From the NCBI GenBank assembly GCA_963691815.1, contig OY829648.1, positions 25,970,917 to 26,034,916 on the forward strand: 64,000 nt of DNA, given 5' to 3'. The notes under the pieces are model-generated. The model was not told the DNA's origin. It saw nothing but the letters and a program-made list of their open reading frames with translations, and did not search any database. This DNA comes from Echiichthys vipera. Its lineage: Eukaryota > Chordata > Actinopteri > Perciformes > Trachinidae. The first letter of the stretch is position 1. Every line of letters begins with the position of its first letter. Below are positions 20,651 to 31,685 of this stretch, piece after piece. The translations under genes were made by a program, and so were the position numbers.

Positions 20651-21930
20651 ATGGGATTAAAAATGTAAAAGGATTCCTGGGTGTGCGCCTTTTCTGCATT
20701 CATTGTCACAAAGAGTATCAAAATCAGTACAGACACTACTGTGAAAAAAGCTGCAATGTTTGCAAAACAGACTGTAAACAGTCAGCGTCTCAAAATACCT
20801 ACTGTATTGATTGCAATCGTTATTGCTCAAACACCTTCTGCCTACGAACGTCACCGTGAGTTGAAATGGCATCCAGTTTCGAGAAAGTGGGCTAGCAATT
20901 GTCAGATTGTCACCTTATCAATTTCCAATCCTAAACCACACAAGTGTTCCTCCAAGGTTTGTCCTATTTGTAAACAACCAAAAAGCACTCCATCAACAGC
21001 TGGCAGCGAAGCAGACACAAACGCACAGACCAGTCACTCTACGCAGCGCGCAAGTTCTGAAACTCAGGGATGCTATATGAGTAAAAAAGAAAGCTCAGCT
21101 AAAGAGAAAATGAGCAGCAAAAAAATGGTGTTTTTTTTCATTTTGAGACCAGTCAAACTGGAGGAACTCATCTTCCAGTGTTTGTAGCAGCTCGATCACA
21201 CAAAGGGGAGGAATGCGTCTGGGAGGGGCCTTAATGCGCTGTAAATTTCCTCCTCCATCACCGGAAGAATCGGCATAAAAACACCACCTTCAGATCACAC
21301 TACGGGAAAGGTTTTGATCATCACATTATTTTGAATGCTTTTGTGTCTCAAGGCTTGACACCGCATATCATAGCACAGGGAAGTAAAATCATTCTGATCG
21401 TTGATAAAGACTTTCAACTTAAATTTATTGACTCATTCTCTTTCATCGCGATCCCACTGAGAGATTTCAGCAAATCTCTGAATTGTAAAACAGAATTAAA
21501 AAAGGGCTACTTCCCACACAAGTAGGAAGAATGGAGGGGAGGTTAAATTTGGTCGCTTTTTGGTGGACGGATTTGCAGAGGTGAACTTGTCAAATACGCA
21601 TTTGAATATATGGGGTGTGTCTGGCACGGCTGTGACTCATGTTTCAACCCTCACGACATTTCTCCTCTCGCAGGGGTCTGTTATAACCAGCTTTACTCAG
21701 ACAGCACGAGGAGAATAGAGCACTTAAAACAAGCCTTTAACGTGGCGTCTGTTGTGGTGATGTGGGAGCATGAATGGAATCGGCTGAAGAAAACTGATCA
21801 AGGTGTTCAATCTTTCTTAAAGAATTTTCAATACCCCATCCCACTAGAGCCTTATATGGGGGGCACACTTCGGCTTTCCGACTACGCCATGTTGTGGGGT
21901 CCGATGAGCGTATTCATTATGTAGATTTTT
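20651..21930 (+). pseudogene. Viral DNA polymerase B, zinc-ribbon and exonuclease regions, copy A
   Basis: Continues the frame left at 15,924. A cysteine-rich module (about 20,680-20,860: CxxCH, CxxxCxxC, CxxC) is followed by a frame break at a stop shared with copy B. Then come an exonuclease-domain segment (NAFVSQGLTPHIIAQGSKI; FIDSFSFIAIPLRDFSK; LKKGYFPHK) and the later motif block GCVWHGCDSCF and MWEHEW. The polymerase palm motifs should follow the last block, but the sequence jumps straight into the ATPase at about 21,935. Decayed. Confidence 0.8.
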
Positions 21931-21934
21931 GCTC

Positions 21935-22433
21935 TTTATAAAGAAGAAATGCAAAGATTAAATTTATTGAAGGGATTCGAGTCTTTGACGGATGAAAATA
22001 TTTTTCCATCAAAACAACACACCCTTTTAATCGTGGACGACCTGCTTCAATCAGCCATGCATAATCACAAATTTTCACGAGCCTTTACTGAATACAGACA
22101 CCATCGAAAGCTATCTGTAATTTTTTTAGTTCAAAACTTGTTTCATCAAGGAAAGTATAGTAGAACCATCAGTTTAAACACAAATATTTTGTGCTCTTCA
22201 AATCCCCGCGTGATAAAATGCAGATAAGAATTTTAGCCCAGTAAATGTTTCCGGGACAAAGAGAATTTTTTCTAGAGAGTTTTAATGATGCAACTAAAGA
22301 GCCCTTTTCATATTTAATTGTGGACGCCAGGCCTCAATGTCCAGAAGACCTCCGTCTGAGGACTGGAATACTGCCTCACGAGTGGCCCGCTGTTTATCAA
22401 TATAAAAGAAAGGGATTCAAAATGTTAAAATGT
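21935..22433 (+). pseudogene. Viral packaging ATPase, C-terminal half, copy A
   Basis: The frame carries a Walker-B-like HTLLIVDDLLQSA, then the sensor-type SVIFLVQNLFHQGKYSR and SLNTN motifs and the QREFFLESFNDAT block typical of Polinton FtsK/A32-like ATPases that package DNA into capsids. Walker A is absent because the upstream half is deleted. In A a CAA-to-TAA change (about 22,242) and a frameshift at about 22,195 break it further. It ends with PHEWPAVYQYKRKG at about 22,433. Confidence 0.75.
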
Positions 22434-22759
22434 CAAAACGGATAAAGAGAAACTTCCCCATTTTAAAAGCCTTACATGCTCTAAAATCATCTCAGAGAAG
22501 AAGCTTTTTATTGCACAGATCAGCGGAACTTCTCATAACCATTTGTGAGATAGCTTTGAATGTTTTGAAAGGTCTGCTTACGGCTCAACAGTACGCAGTG
22601 CTCAAAAAACAAAAGAAGCTGATCAAACTCTTAGCTGATTGGAAAACGACACTAAAACACAAGCCTGAGCTGCTCACACAGACTGGTGGTGGGTTCCTTC
22701 TCCCATTATTAGGAGCTGCCATCCCATTCTTAACTAGTTTGTTTACTGGTCGGAAATAG
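22430..22759 (+). CDS. Viral pX-like small basic protein, copy A (109 aa)
   Basis: Open from ATG 22,430 and overlapping the end of the ATPase frame. The first 85 residues are lysine- and arginine-rich helical sequence. The C-terminus is a glycine-hydrophobic stretch, GGGFLLPLLGAAIPFLTSLF, before a basic end. A small basic protein with exactly this kind of hydrophobic tail follows the ATPase in many Polintons and has been likened to adenovirus core protein pX. It probably acts in the virion (DNA condensation or membrane contact). The frame is intact here; in copy B its first two thirds are deleted. Confidence 0.6.
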   Translation: MSKRIKRNFPILKALHALKSSQRRSFLLHRSAELLITICEIALNVLKGLLTAQQYAVLKKQKKLIKLLADWKTTLKHKPELLTQTGGGFLLPLLGAAIPFLTSLFTGRK

Positions 22760-22782
22760 TTATAGAGCGATTCTCTCCTGCC

Positions 22783-23541
22783 ATGGGGTCGTTCAATAAA
22801 ATGTACATGATTTCTCCACAACAACTTGAGATTTTAAGGCAGAAGAAATCCTCGAGTGAAAACATGAGTGAGAGGGCTCAGCATGTTTTGGAGGAGAAAA
22901 TGGATCATGTGTTAAAACAACCCGGCTCGACCAGTGCGGTAGTGTTAAAACTACCCACCGCGGACACAGAGAAATCTCCCGAGGGTGATATTGTGCGGGT
23001 AGAAGACGATGAGGACACCAATTCTTCAGACACTGTTGAACGTGAGATCTTAGAGAATTTACCCTCACGGAGTTGGAAAAATGCTGCCTATATTTTACAG
23101 AAGATACGCCAATCAGACCTTCTCTAATGGAATCGATCCGGGGAGATAATCGTCAGGGATAGACCGGTTAAAGGCTCTCATATTTTCGATTTAATGAAAA
23201 CTCTGTCAAACCCGCACTTCCATGGACAGGCTGTTCCTTACGCATGGGATATATTTTTGAAAAGAAATTCTCAAATGAATATCCCCATTACAACAATTGC
23301 AAACCAGCATGCAGGTGAACAACTAAGGGTTAAACATCCTAAAATAGGGAGTGATATGAATCCCCCCATACGCCGAAGTAAGAGAAGACAGGGTAAAAAA
23401 TCCCAACTGTCAACCTCGCTTCTAGACATGGATTTCAAGACTCCCACAGCCACCTCCCCTCCGTCTAAATCGACCCGTAATATCCTAGAGAACCCTCGTA
23501 TGAATGGCAACTGTCAAGTCCCATCCCCTCCAAATGGTTAG
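22783..23541 (+). pseudogene. Conserved Polinton protein, copy A (broken)
   Basis: The same protein as 48,960-49,748. Here TAA replaces AAA at about 23,125, and the C-terminal end is altered by a small deletion and frameshift near 23,495. Visible pieces are an N-terminal NKMYMISPQQLEILRQKK and, after the stop, a PVKGSHIFDLMKTLSNPH segment. Confidence 0.7.
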
Positions 23542-23639
23542 ATTTCAGGTCAAGAAAATGAGTTCATGTTTTTAAATCAATAAATGTTTTTTTATTAAAA
23601 AATGATACATGTGTGAGTATTCATTTAGAACAACACTTG

Positions 23640-24167
23640 TTAAATACTTTTAAAGAGCATGCATTCTGTTTATACATTTTATCAGGCTTGCCTGTTGCAC
23701 TAGATTTTGCATAATTCCAGACAAACTTGGTGACAAGAACATCATTCTTTTTTTTCAAATCAAGCGAGTACAGTCGCATCACTTCTTCAAAAGAGAGTCC
23801 TTTAAACCGTTGGTAGAGGAAGAATATAACATGCGGCCCGCAAGTTAATGAATCCTCATCTTGAACTGAAGTTTGTTGTAGCGTATTACATCAGAGTTCC
23901 TTGTTAGGAAGGTTAAAAAACGTTTAAAGGGTAGAATTAGTAATCGGGTGGGTGGCCATAACTGTCAAAGAAATTGGATTTTCCATCTTCAGGTTCAAGG
24001 ACCAGCGCTATCCAGTGCTCCCCTGGAAGTCCGTGATGATGCGTGTTGGCAATCAAATAGCAGGGGCGTTTATCAATCTTTTTCGGTAGTAAATCACTAG
24101 GCCAGACCCCCCTACATGAGTCACCTAAGATCGGTCGCAGCATGCATTCCAATTGATGGTTGTTCAT
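23640..24167 (-). pseudogene. Viral adenain-like cysteine protease, copy A
   Basis: The N-terminal 76 residues read in frame from ATG 24,167: MNNHQLECMLRPILGDSC, then the histidine block GEHWIALVLEP and the acidic block NFFDSYGHPP. A frameshift follows. The catalytic cysteine block (DSLTCGPHVIFFLYQRFKG) is visible in another frame near 23,825-23,870, followed by a MRLYS-DLKKKNDVLV tail. Adenain-type proteases mature capsid proteins and are a marker of this virus group. All three catalytic blocks are present but not in one frame. Confidence 0.75.
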
Positions 24168-24189
24168 GGTGTTATCCGGTTATTTTTTA

Positions 24190-25453
24190 ACAGTCGATCA
24201 TAACCTGTCTCTGTGAACTTCTTTCAATATTCGCATCATAAACACAGTAAAGTATGAGCGAAACGGTTTCGGGTAAGGCGACTCTGAATCTTAAATCCAG
24301 ACGACAACTGCCATGTACTGAGGGTGAGACAGCACCTTGACAGATTGAATAGAAAGAGGGTGTAACCGTTTTCAAAGTTTTCACGGTCAATGCAGAGTGG
24401 GGAGTCTCTGATATGTCTATTTGTACCCAGATACAGGTTGTAAAATTCTCGCGAGGATTGATGTCAGTTGAAGTGGGGTTGATAAGGTTTTGAGGGGATT
24501 AAACGCAAATTCACACTGAGTAGGAGGTATTCAAGATTAGGGTGTTGGAATTTGAAAGGATTCAGTTGCTTTGTTCCAACAAATGCCCGATGGTCAACAA
24601 TTCCTACAACTATATATTTAGGCAGTTTTCCTAAAAATAAGTTGTCCTGGGAACACACTGGGCGGGAATAGTATAATTCTTAACCTCCACACGGCTTATA
24701 GGATAGATGGCGTTGGATTTCATCAAAGCGGCTGAATGACCGAGCATGACATCCGGTGAGACTTCCACCTTTTTCACAAAAAGGCTGGCCCCCAGAATTT
24801 TCAAATTCAAGTCCTTGACAGCTTCATGCATTAATGTAAAAGCATTTTTACAGACGGACGTCAACATTGTTCAGCAAAAGTCTTTCAGAAAAAAAAAAGT
24901 CAGCATGCACAGGGGCTATTAACTCAAACGCACGTGATGCAAGAGTAAAGCCAGCCCGTTTAATAAGGCCCGTGTTAGGACCATCATCTCCTAAGCCAAT
25001 CGCATCCAAATCTTCCCCAACATCTTTGTACCATAGCCCAGCTGAAAACTGACTCTCCAATTTTTCTTGCGAAAAGTTTTGCAGGGTTTCAATCATACAT
25101 CTATAAGGGTGTGTGGCGGCCGACGAGCTAACTAGCACCTGGTTAAAAAAAAAATCCACTTGAGAAAACATCGTCATCCCGGGAAAATTAATGAGGCCGC
25201 ATCTCTCATCTTGTCCCAGATCCGTCCCGTCGGCTTTTGTAAGACGTAAATACAGAAAAGTAGAGTTCAGATCGAGATATGAGCTCCCCGCTCCTGGTAT
25301 CAGAAATTCCAGCACTTCTTGATCCACAATTAACTTGATGGGTTGGATTTCAACATAGCTGGTCTGCTCAATAGATAGTTGTGTCATCGGGGGTGCAAAG
25401 AGGTCTAGCTCTGATTTGACACATTCAGAGGAGAGTCTATGACTGAGAGACAT
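24190..25453 (-). pseudogene. Viral major capsid protein (double jelly-roll), copy A
   Basis: Starts at ATG 25,453 (MSLSHRLSSECVKSELDLF). The segments SSYLDLNSTFLYLRLTKADG, MFSQVDFFFNQVLVS and THPYRCMIETLQN match the hexon-like Polinton capsid protein (the F54H12.2-like family of animal databases). Later parts, including DNLFLGKLPKYIVVGIVD and NPFKFQHPNLEYLLLSV, lie in two further frames. Frameshifts near 24,860 and 24,650 occur at the same places in copy B, so they predate the duplication. The C-terminal RLDLRFRVALPETVSLILY is in a fourth frame. Confidence 0.85.
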
Positions 25454-25465
25454 GATTAAAATATA

Positions 25466-25852
25466 TCACCGCCACCCAATTGAGTTTTTTCTGGGTTTTA
25501 CGGGTTTTTTTCTGGGGACGTTATGTGATAGCAGGTGCAGAAGTGTTTTTCCCCGTGCTATTCTCATCAGTCCTGATCCTTGCTGGCCTTCCTGCTGCTG
25601 TGTGGCACGCTTGGCAATATGACTGGTTACAACTCCTATGACGTCCGATGCGATTGCCTTCACGGCTAATTTCAAATGCGGCTTAGCAATACTAGCTCCA
25701 TGTTTAAGAATAGGCAAGATGAATCCGAACGCCCTACTCAGGATGGATCCAATTCCACATCCATACGTTACAGGCACCCCTGCAAACCCACTCAATGATC
25801 CACCCCTGCCGGCTTGGGTCACAAAATAGTTCACAAATCTTTGTGACTCCAT
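25466..25852 (-). CDS. Viral pVI-like capsid-associated protein, copy A (128 aa)
   Basis: The frame is open from ATG 25,852. The glycine-rich N-terminus GRGGSLSGFAGVPVTYGCGI leads to an amphipathic hydrophobic segment (GFILPILKHGASIAKPHLKL) and a basic tail. A protein of this size and layout sits between the major capsid and penton genes in Polintons and is compared with adenovirus pVI, the membrane-lytic internal protein. Intact in both copies. Function inferred from position and composition only. Confidence 0.6.
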   Translation of the reverse strand: MESQRFVNYFVTQAGRGGSLSGFAGVPVTYGCGIGSILSRAFGFILPILKHGASIAKPHLKLAVKAIASDVIGVVTSHIAKRATQQQEGQQGSGLMRIARGKTLLHLLSHNVPRKKPVKPRKNSIGWR

Positions 25853-25871
25853 CTTGAATGTGTAGCCTGAG

Positions 25872-26644
25872 TCAGATGAAAGACTTTGACACAGGCCTAA
25901 AGTGGAGGTTGCAGATCGTTTTCCCGTATGTAAATTGAATCGGGGTATTTAAATCTGTTTTTAATTCAATCTGGATATCCTGTATGCGCTGTTTATTGAC
26001 AGGAACGTAGTGTAAGCGGTTGTAGGAGTGAGTGATCAAGTCTCCATAAGACCCTTCTTTTTTAACGATTCTTAAAAGGGGGACAGAGTAGTCGCCCACA
26101 AGTTGGGCTTCGACAATGTTGGTATAGACGTAAAAGTTATATTGCCCGCCAAATATGTCACAAGGATACTTGCTTTGCGGGTTGCAACGTGATTTCACCC
26201 ATTCGTCTGGTTCAAATCCTAGCATGTAAGCTAGTGATGCTCTGAACCTGAGAGAATATCTCTCACTCCCAAGTATAGTAACTCTTTTGTTTATCGCACT
26301 ATAATGAAAAACGAGATCAATTCGTACTTGCTTTTGCTCGGTAATAAACCGTTCATTTCCCTCACTATCAGATCAACAGCCTCATAATTCCCGGTGGGAA
26401 TTTTCAGAAGTATTGGGGGATCTGATGGTTTTGAGTGATCGATGACATCGAAACTATCGCGTGTGGAAAAAATATTATTGGTCACATTAACGTGCATAAT
26501 CTCAGCAAGCGCCACCTCATAAGATCCTTGTAATTCTATAGGTTTGGCCAGAGTTATTGTATAGTCTGAGCTGGTGTTGTCTGGGAAAGTGTCATGACAG
26601 GCATTCGACGGTAGTGTTACACAGAAAGAGTTTTGCTCCTCCAT
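25872..26644 (-). pseudogene. Viral penton/minor capsid protein, copy A
   Basis: ATG 26,644 opens MEEQNSFCVTLPSNACHDTF with FPDNTSSDYTITLAKPIEL, the characteristic start of the single-jelly-roll minor capsid protein of Polintons. A frameshift near 26,330 separates it from the C-terminal part (MLGFEPDEWVKSRCNPQSKY to FRPVSKSFI), which continues in a second frame to 25,872. The protein forms capsid vertices. Confidence 0.75.
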
Positions 26645-26651
26645 CGTTTGA

Positions 26652-27776
26652 TCACCTTCTCTTGTCTTTTGCGCTTTTCCTCTTCCCTAGCTCTACAACC
26701 TCTTTAGCAGGCAGCAAAGAGTCAAACTGACTAGGCCAGCCCCGCCAGTGGACTAAAACCATCTTCTGACCGTTTTGAATATTCCTGTCTAAAGTTTTTT
26801 CTATGCGGAAAACACTGTCTGGTGTGATTCTCACTTTTCGTAATTCAGCCTCATAGAATGTTCCACTCAGAATTTCACCCCTAATATCTCTTAATTTATA
26901 AACAGGTGGGGTTCTAGGGATGCATTCGTTCACTCTAAAATACTCATTGGTAAATGATACATACATTTTTATCAAACTTTCTGCGGAACTTTGAAACCCG
27001 TACAGTGTCCCCCTCTTTGAATTTAAAAACATCAGCTTTAGCAGTCAGAGGCAGTGTCCCAAATACATTTTCAAACACTTGACCTGTCTTACTCGGCGTC
27101 ACCTCCGATGGTTTCATCTTTATACTGCTATGATAGCTATTGTTATTGCTTTTGAGCAAATCATTAAGGACATCTAAATACCTGCGGGTGTTTTTCGCTG
27201 TGAAATACCGCCACATTTTGGTCTTCAAGGAGCGGTTGAAACGTTCAACAACTGAAGCTTTCAGCTCACTTCCTGTTGCAAAGTGTACAATGTTGTGTTT
27301 CTTCATCGGTTTTTCAAAAACGCGATAAAAAACTTATTTTACTGCATCAGTTTGAATTTTAGCCGGTATCCCACTCTCGTCTAAAACTGAAGTAAAAGCC
27401 TTTGCCACTTCTGCTGCTGACTTATTTTTCAGTGCTCGTGCATAAGCTTTCTTTGAGAATACATCTATTACTGTGAGAAGGAATTTAAACTGTTTATTGT
27501 CTTTAGACAGAGCTGTCATATCACAAAGGTTGACTTGAAATTGGTAGAGAGGACGGGGGGCAAAAACACGATTTCTAGCATAGGTTTTTCTAGTTGGTTT
27601 GTGTAAGGTGTACGCATCCTGGGCTGCAACCACTCTCTCACTCTCTCACTGTCAACCTTTACCCCACTTTTCTCTTCTATAGCTTTTTGAAGTCTTTGTA
27701 CACCACCATAGGAACCGTTTCCGTACGGGTTGTAATATACAGTCTTCAGTAAACCTTCTGTCTTCGCTGAAGTCAT
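26652..27776 (-). pseudogene. Viral retrovirus-like integrase with chromodomain-like tail, copy A
   Basis: A likely start at 27,776 (MTSAKTEGLLKTVYYNPYG) is followed, after a frameshift, by AQDAYTLHKPTRKTYARNR and the rve core. The first Asp is in FQVNLCDMTALSKDN. The second is in KIQTDAVK, which is cut immediately by TAA (a stop also present in copy B). The Glu is in SVVERFNRSLKTKMW. The C-terminal part has an SH3-like GDTVRVSKFRRKFDK and a chromodomain-like MVLVHWRGWPSQFDSLLPA. Polinton integrases insert the element into host DNA. Copy A also has a frameshift near 26,965. Inactive. Confidence 0.85.
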
Positions 27777-28066
27777 GTTTGCTAGTAAGCAGAGAAGACC
27801 ATTCCACAATGTCTTATGCATAGTGTTTTTATTGAACACAATCACTACAAACCCATACGTAAAAAAGAGGATAATTAAGCTCGTACATAGAAATTCCTTT
27901 AGAAAAAATGTATTTTTGGGCATACAGAAAGACATACACATTATATTTGATACATTACATTTTCTATTAAGTACTAAGTACTGTCTCAGAAGCGCAGGAA
28001 TTCCATCAGCAAATCTTCCTTTGCTTTATCCCCCGCGCTGTAGGCCTCTGTAATCTCTTCGACCTT

Positions 28067-28720
28067 CTACAGAATGTTTTCTTCGGGCTTCAGATCATGT
28101 AGAAAAGCATCCGCAGCTCCTTCAATTCTGGCTTCAACGATATCTAACCCCGCTATTTCCAGGCCATATTTGAGGGCTGGAAGAAATTCCCAGGACTGCA
28201 GGTTGACCATTAACTCTTCAACGTTTCTTCTTCAATACTCTGGCTCTGGAGGGTAGAGACAGGGGTGCTGGCGTTGACTAGGATGATCGATTTGACAGCC
28301 GAAACAGTCCTTCATCTGCTTCACCACCACTGTATGCAGGGCGCTGGCAACACAGGCTCTTACGGTATCTAGAAAATCAGCAGTCTCCACCACTCTTGAC
28401 TGAGGTTGAGGTGAGTCAGGCGGGGTGAGGAGCATGGAGGCCATGTAGACTCTATTTGGCTCTAGGTCATTGAAGGTTGGATAATGACCCCAGTAAGAGC
28501 AGTATGGAGGAGGTCCACATGGCAGCATGCTGCCCCGCCCCCCCATCCAGACCAATAGAGCACGCCACATAGCCAGGTGTAGGGAGGCCGTCCCTTGCCG
28601 TATTTTCCGTTTCCAGTAGTGAAGCAAGGGGGGCGTATTTCTTTGCTCCTCCCACGACGTCATGGTTTTCCATGCTGGAAAAGAGCTTGAGTCAGCATTC
28701 TGGGTCAGGGGGTTGTCCAG
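28067..28720 (-). pseudogene. Terminal HPSQ-motif protein sharing its N-terminus with the polymerase, copy A
   Basis: The minus-strand frame from the right inverted repeat carries the same N-terminal sequence as the polymerase (GPPPYCSYWG; TFNDLEPNRVYMASMLLT). It then diverges into VVETADFLDTVRACVASALH and the cysteine-histidine motif DCFGCQIDHPSQRQHPCLY. In copy A a leucine codon becomes TGA after PPEPEY (about 28,232) and a one-base loss lies inside the repeat. The C-terminal half (FLPALKYGLEIAGLDIVEA) follows to the TAG at 28,067, after which 27 more codons are open. Function unknown; the C-x2-C...H...C spacing suggests metal binding. Confidence 0.65.
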
Positions 28721-28727
28721 GGGGTTG
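28424..28727 (-). repeat. Right terminal inverted repeat, copy A
   Basis: Reverse complement of 14,485-14,788. Its outermost bases stop at ...CAGGGGGTTG where an LTR begins, so the true tip is lost. Confidence 0.85.
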
Positions 28728-29314
28728 TGAAGAATTAATAATCATAGGTTAGCGTGTGTATTAGTAATGATTAATAAGAATGTGATAAGTGTGATTATTA
28801 GGTATGAACATTTAAAAGTGTAATACTGATTATTAGTCCATGCTCAAACTTTTCTGCTTCCAGCAAAGCACACAAACTTTCGACTCAAGCTTTTCTGCTT
28901 TCTCCAAAAGCATACAAACTTTTGGCAGTCATTCAAGGTCACAAAGACAATGAACTAGCCATGCTGCAAATATGCACCTGGCAATAAGTTTAGATTAGAG
29001 ATTTGCTGTACGTGCTGTGCTTCCTTTCTCAGATAAAGAAGAAGAGTCCTGCTATACAGATGATACTCAGACGCGCGGGGAGGAAGATGGAGGCTGGAGG
29101 AACGGCTACTTCTGAAATACACATATGCACGCACAAGCGGACACATAACCACGCCTTTGTAACAAGTTTATATGCTGGAGCAGATAGAATAGAGATCAGG
29201 AACTTCTTGCCTCTGATCACGGGTACTGTGTTGTACACAGATGCTTTAGATCAGTGGTCCCCAACCTTTTTATCACCACGGACCGGTGAATGCTTGACAA
29301 TTTTACTGCGGACC

Positions 29315-29335
29315 GGGGGGGGGGGGGGGGGGGGG
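29315..29335 (+). repeat. Poly-G tract, 21 G
   Basis: Just inside the hAT left end; copy B has only about 7 G at the same place. Length may be affected by sequencing. Confidence 0.9.
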
Positions 29336-29667
29336 TAAGTAGACGTGATAATAAATAATAAATAAATATATATTAGAATAAAATAAATAATAACATAATA
29401 AACGTTAAAAAAAATACGAAGAACCAGCAATTCCACATTTCACATTTTTATTATTAAACACTCCATGAATGATATTTTACAACAGCTGAAATAAAGTTTG
29501 AACCCTCTCCTCTCCCCTCTCCCTCCTCCCCCTCTGTTGGCGACCACAGCCCTAACGCTGTCGGACTCTGGTCGCTATGGTAATGTGTAAACAGGCCTCC
29601 AAAATAAGATACAGATACAACGGGTCTGATCAAGTGCATGAAAAATGTAACTCACCACAACGCTAAA

Positions 29668-31505
29668 TTAATGAGAGCCCTGAGCTTGTTTCTCTGCAAC
29701 GAGATGGTCCCATCTTGGGGTAATGGGAGAGAGTGACACCCGAAGTGTGTTGCTTATGTCCAGTCTACTCCGTTGTATTGTTTTGGTTGCGGTCACAGCA
29801 GAAAACCCCGCTTCACACAGATAGGATGTCGGAAATGGCAACAGGGTTTTGAGTGCTGTGGTGGCGATCTCCGGGTATTCTGCCATGACTTTAATCCAGA
29901 ACATCGGCAGAGTTGATGTCTCGAAAATACTTTTAAAGCCGCCGTTGTTTGCGATATCCAGCAGCTGATCTTCTTGCACAGACATGCTGGATTCACCTGG
30001 TTGGTTGATAAATGGGTCGCGGATCCATTCCTTGCCAGTTCGTGGGTCCTTTTCGGTCGGGAAGTAGCGCTCGAACTCTTTTAAAAGCAAAGACAGGTGA
30101 TCGTGCACCAGCTGGGAGAATGATGGCACAGGCTCAGTCTCGCTCAAAATCTCCGCTAATGTTTGAAACATGTCCAATATGCCTCTGTTGACGCGCCGTC
30201 CCCACAAATCCAGTTTGCTTTAAATGCAGCTACTTTATCTGCCAACTTAAAGGCCGTGGTAATTTTCCCCTGAAGTGACAGATTTAATTCATTCAGCAGG
30301 CTGAATTCGTCGCACAGGTATGCCAGTTTTGCGACCCATTCCTTGTCACTGAAATGTGCTGCCAACGGTGACTTCTTTTCTGAGAGAAATCTTTGCAGAG
30401 GCTCTCGTAATTCGTACACTCTGGCCAGCGATTTCCCTCTGGATAACCATCTGATTTCTGTGTATAAGAGAAGCCGCGTGTGCTCCGCGTCCATCTCCTC
30501 ACAAAGCTGCTCAAAAAGGCGTGAGTTAAGGGCATGTGCTTTAATGTGGTTAATCACTTTAACGACATCATTCAAAACGCCGTTTAATTCCGGAGGCATT
30601 TTTCGGCTTGCAAGCATTTCCCTGTGAATGATGCAATGCGTAGATTCACCCTCAGGTGCAACCTCCTTAATCCGAGCCGTTAAACCAGACAGCCGTCCGG
30701 TCATGGCAGCAGCTCCGTCTGTGCATATGCCGACACAAAAGGACCATTTCAGTTTTCCTGATGTATAGCCATCCAGCGACTTGAACAGTTCTGCGGCTGT
30801 GGTGTTGGTTGGCAACGATAGTGCACACAACATGTCCTCATGGACATCCTCCTGATAAAGATATCGCACATAAACAAGTAGTATGGCCTTATTGTCAACA
30901 TCTGTAGATTCGTCTACCTGGAGCACGTACCACGGTGACGTATTAATCCTCTCCAACAATTGTTTCTCAATGTCTTCGGCTATTTCCTCAATGCGCCGAG
31001 CCACAGTGCTAGCCGACAAAGGTACCCGTGCTATCTTGTTAACAGCAGCCTCTCCTAGAAGTTCACGGCAAATGTCTTTAGTGGAGGGCAAGATCAACTC
31101 TTCACCAATAGTGAACGGCTTTTTAGCCTTAGCAATACAGATGGCCACCAAGTATGATGCTCTCAGCGCATTCGCATTTATTGATGTGGTGGCCGCCAGT
31201 AATTTCTTCTGTCCTTCGTGTTCCTGTTTTTTTCTTTCAAAATACTCCAGGGGCTTGTTTTTTAATCCAGGGTGCTTGGTCTCCAGGTGGCGAAGCAACT
31301 TTGAAGGCTTCATTGCCTCGTTAGAGAGCCATTCGCGGCATATCACGCAGAGCTGGCTTAATCTGTGGGAATCCCCTGTCGCGATAAATCCATACTTCAA
31401 GTAGAACTCCTGGTACTGTCTGTTAAAAACTTTCTTTTTCTTGGAAATTGGCTCTTCTTCTGTCTCTTCACCGGCCCTCTTCCCCTTCGAAAAGAAACTT
31501 TCCAA
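29668..31505 (-). pseudogene. hAT transposase (ZBED5/SCAND3/FAM200-like), copy A, one frameshift
   Basis: About 610 codons from ATG 31,505 (MESFFSKGKRAGEETEEEPI) to the stop at 29,668. Order: BED-like zinc finger (CVICREWLSNEAMKPSKLLR with HLETKHPG); hAT catalytic region with LQVDESTDVDNKAILLVYVR (first Asp) and VGICTDGAAAMTGR (second Asp); helical insertion; C-terminal dimerisation block FPTSYLCEAGFSAVTATKTI. The frame is open except for one missing G near 30,205 (present in copy B), which separates the last 180 residues. Related genes have been domesticated in vertebrates, but this one lies between intact transposon ends. Probably inactivated recently. Confidence 0.9.
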
Positions 31506-31685
31506 AGACGTCTGTTTTCTGCTCAGTTTGCTTGTAGGTTAAATTTTTTGCGCTCAAATGACCGGGATGTAACCGAGAGAATCCTGTCATTTTTCAAAAT
31601 AAAAGATTGTTCAGACTCAGATAATAAATACAACGGAAATAATTAATTATTTCTTGGGCGGCCCGGTACCAATTGGTCTGCGGAC

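Larger units (their letters stand above)
14340..28727. mobile_element. Endogenous Polinton/adintovirus-like element, copy A
   Basis: The element is bounded by terminal inverted repeats (matched parts 14,485-14,788 and 28,424-28,727). It carries a family-B DNA polymerase, packaging ATPase, pX-like and other core proteins on the plus strand, and adenain-like protease, major capsid, pVI-like, penton and integrase on the minus strand. This gene set defines Polintons/Mavericks and the animal adintoviruses. The outer left boundary is uncertain; the right end is cut by an LTR at 28,728. Most genes are broken, the polymerase palm and ATPase Walker A are deleted, and an R2-like element is inserted at 15,925-20,650. 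It is a defective genomic relic. Confidence 0.85.

Noticed and set aside
27776..27941. N-terminal hydrophobic extension of the viral integrase
   Set aside because: The upstream frame is open in both copies, but family integrases begin near the MTSAKTEG position; treated as untranslated.
29315..29335. Poly-G tract (and that at 46,176) as a functional element
   Set aside because: Differs greatly between copies and lies in non-coding transposon sequence; slippage or sequencing uncertainty is the simpler reading.
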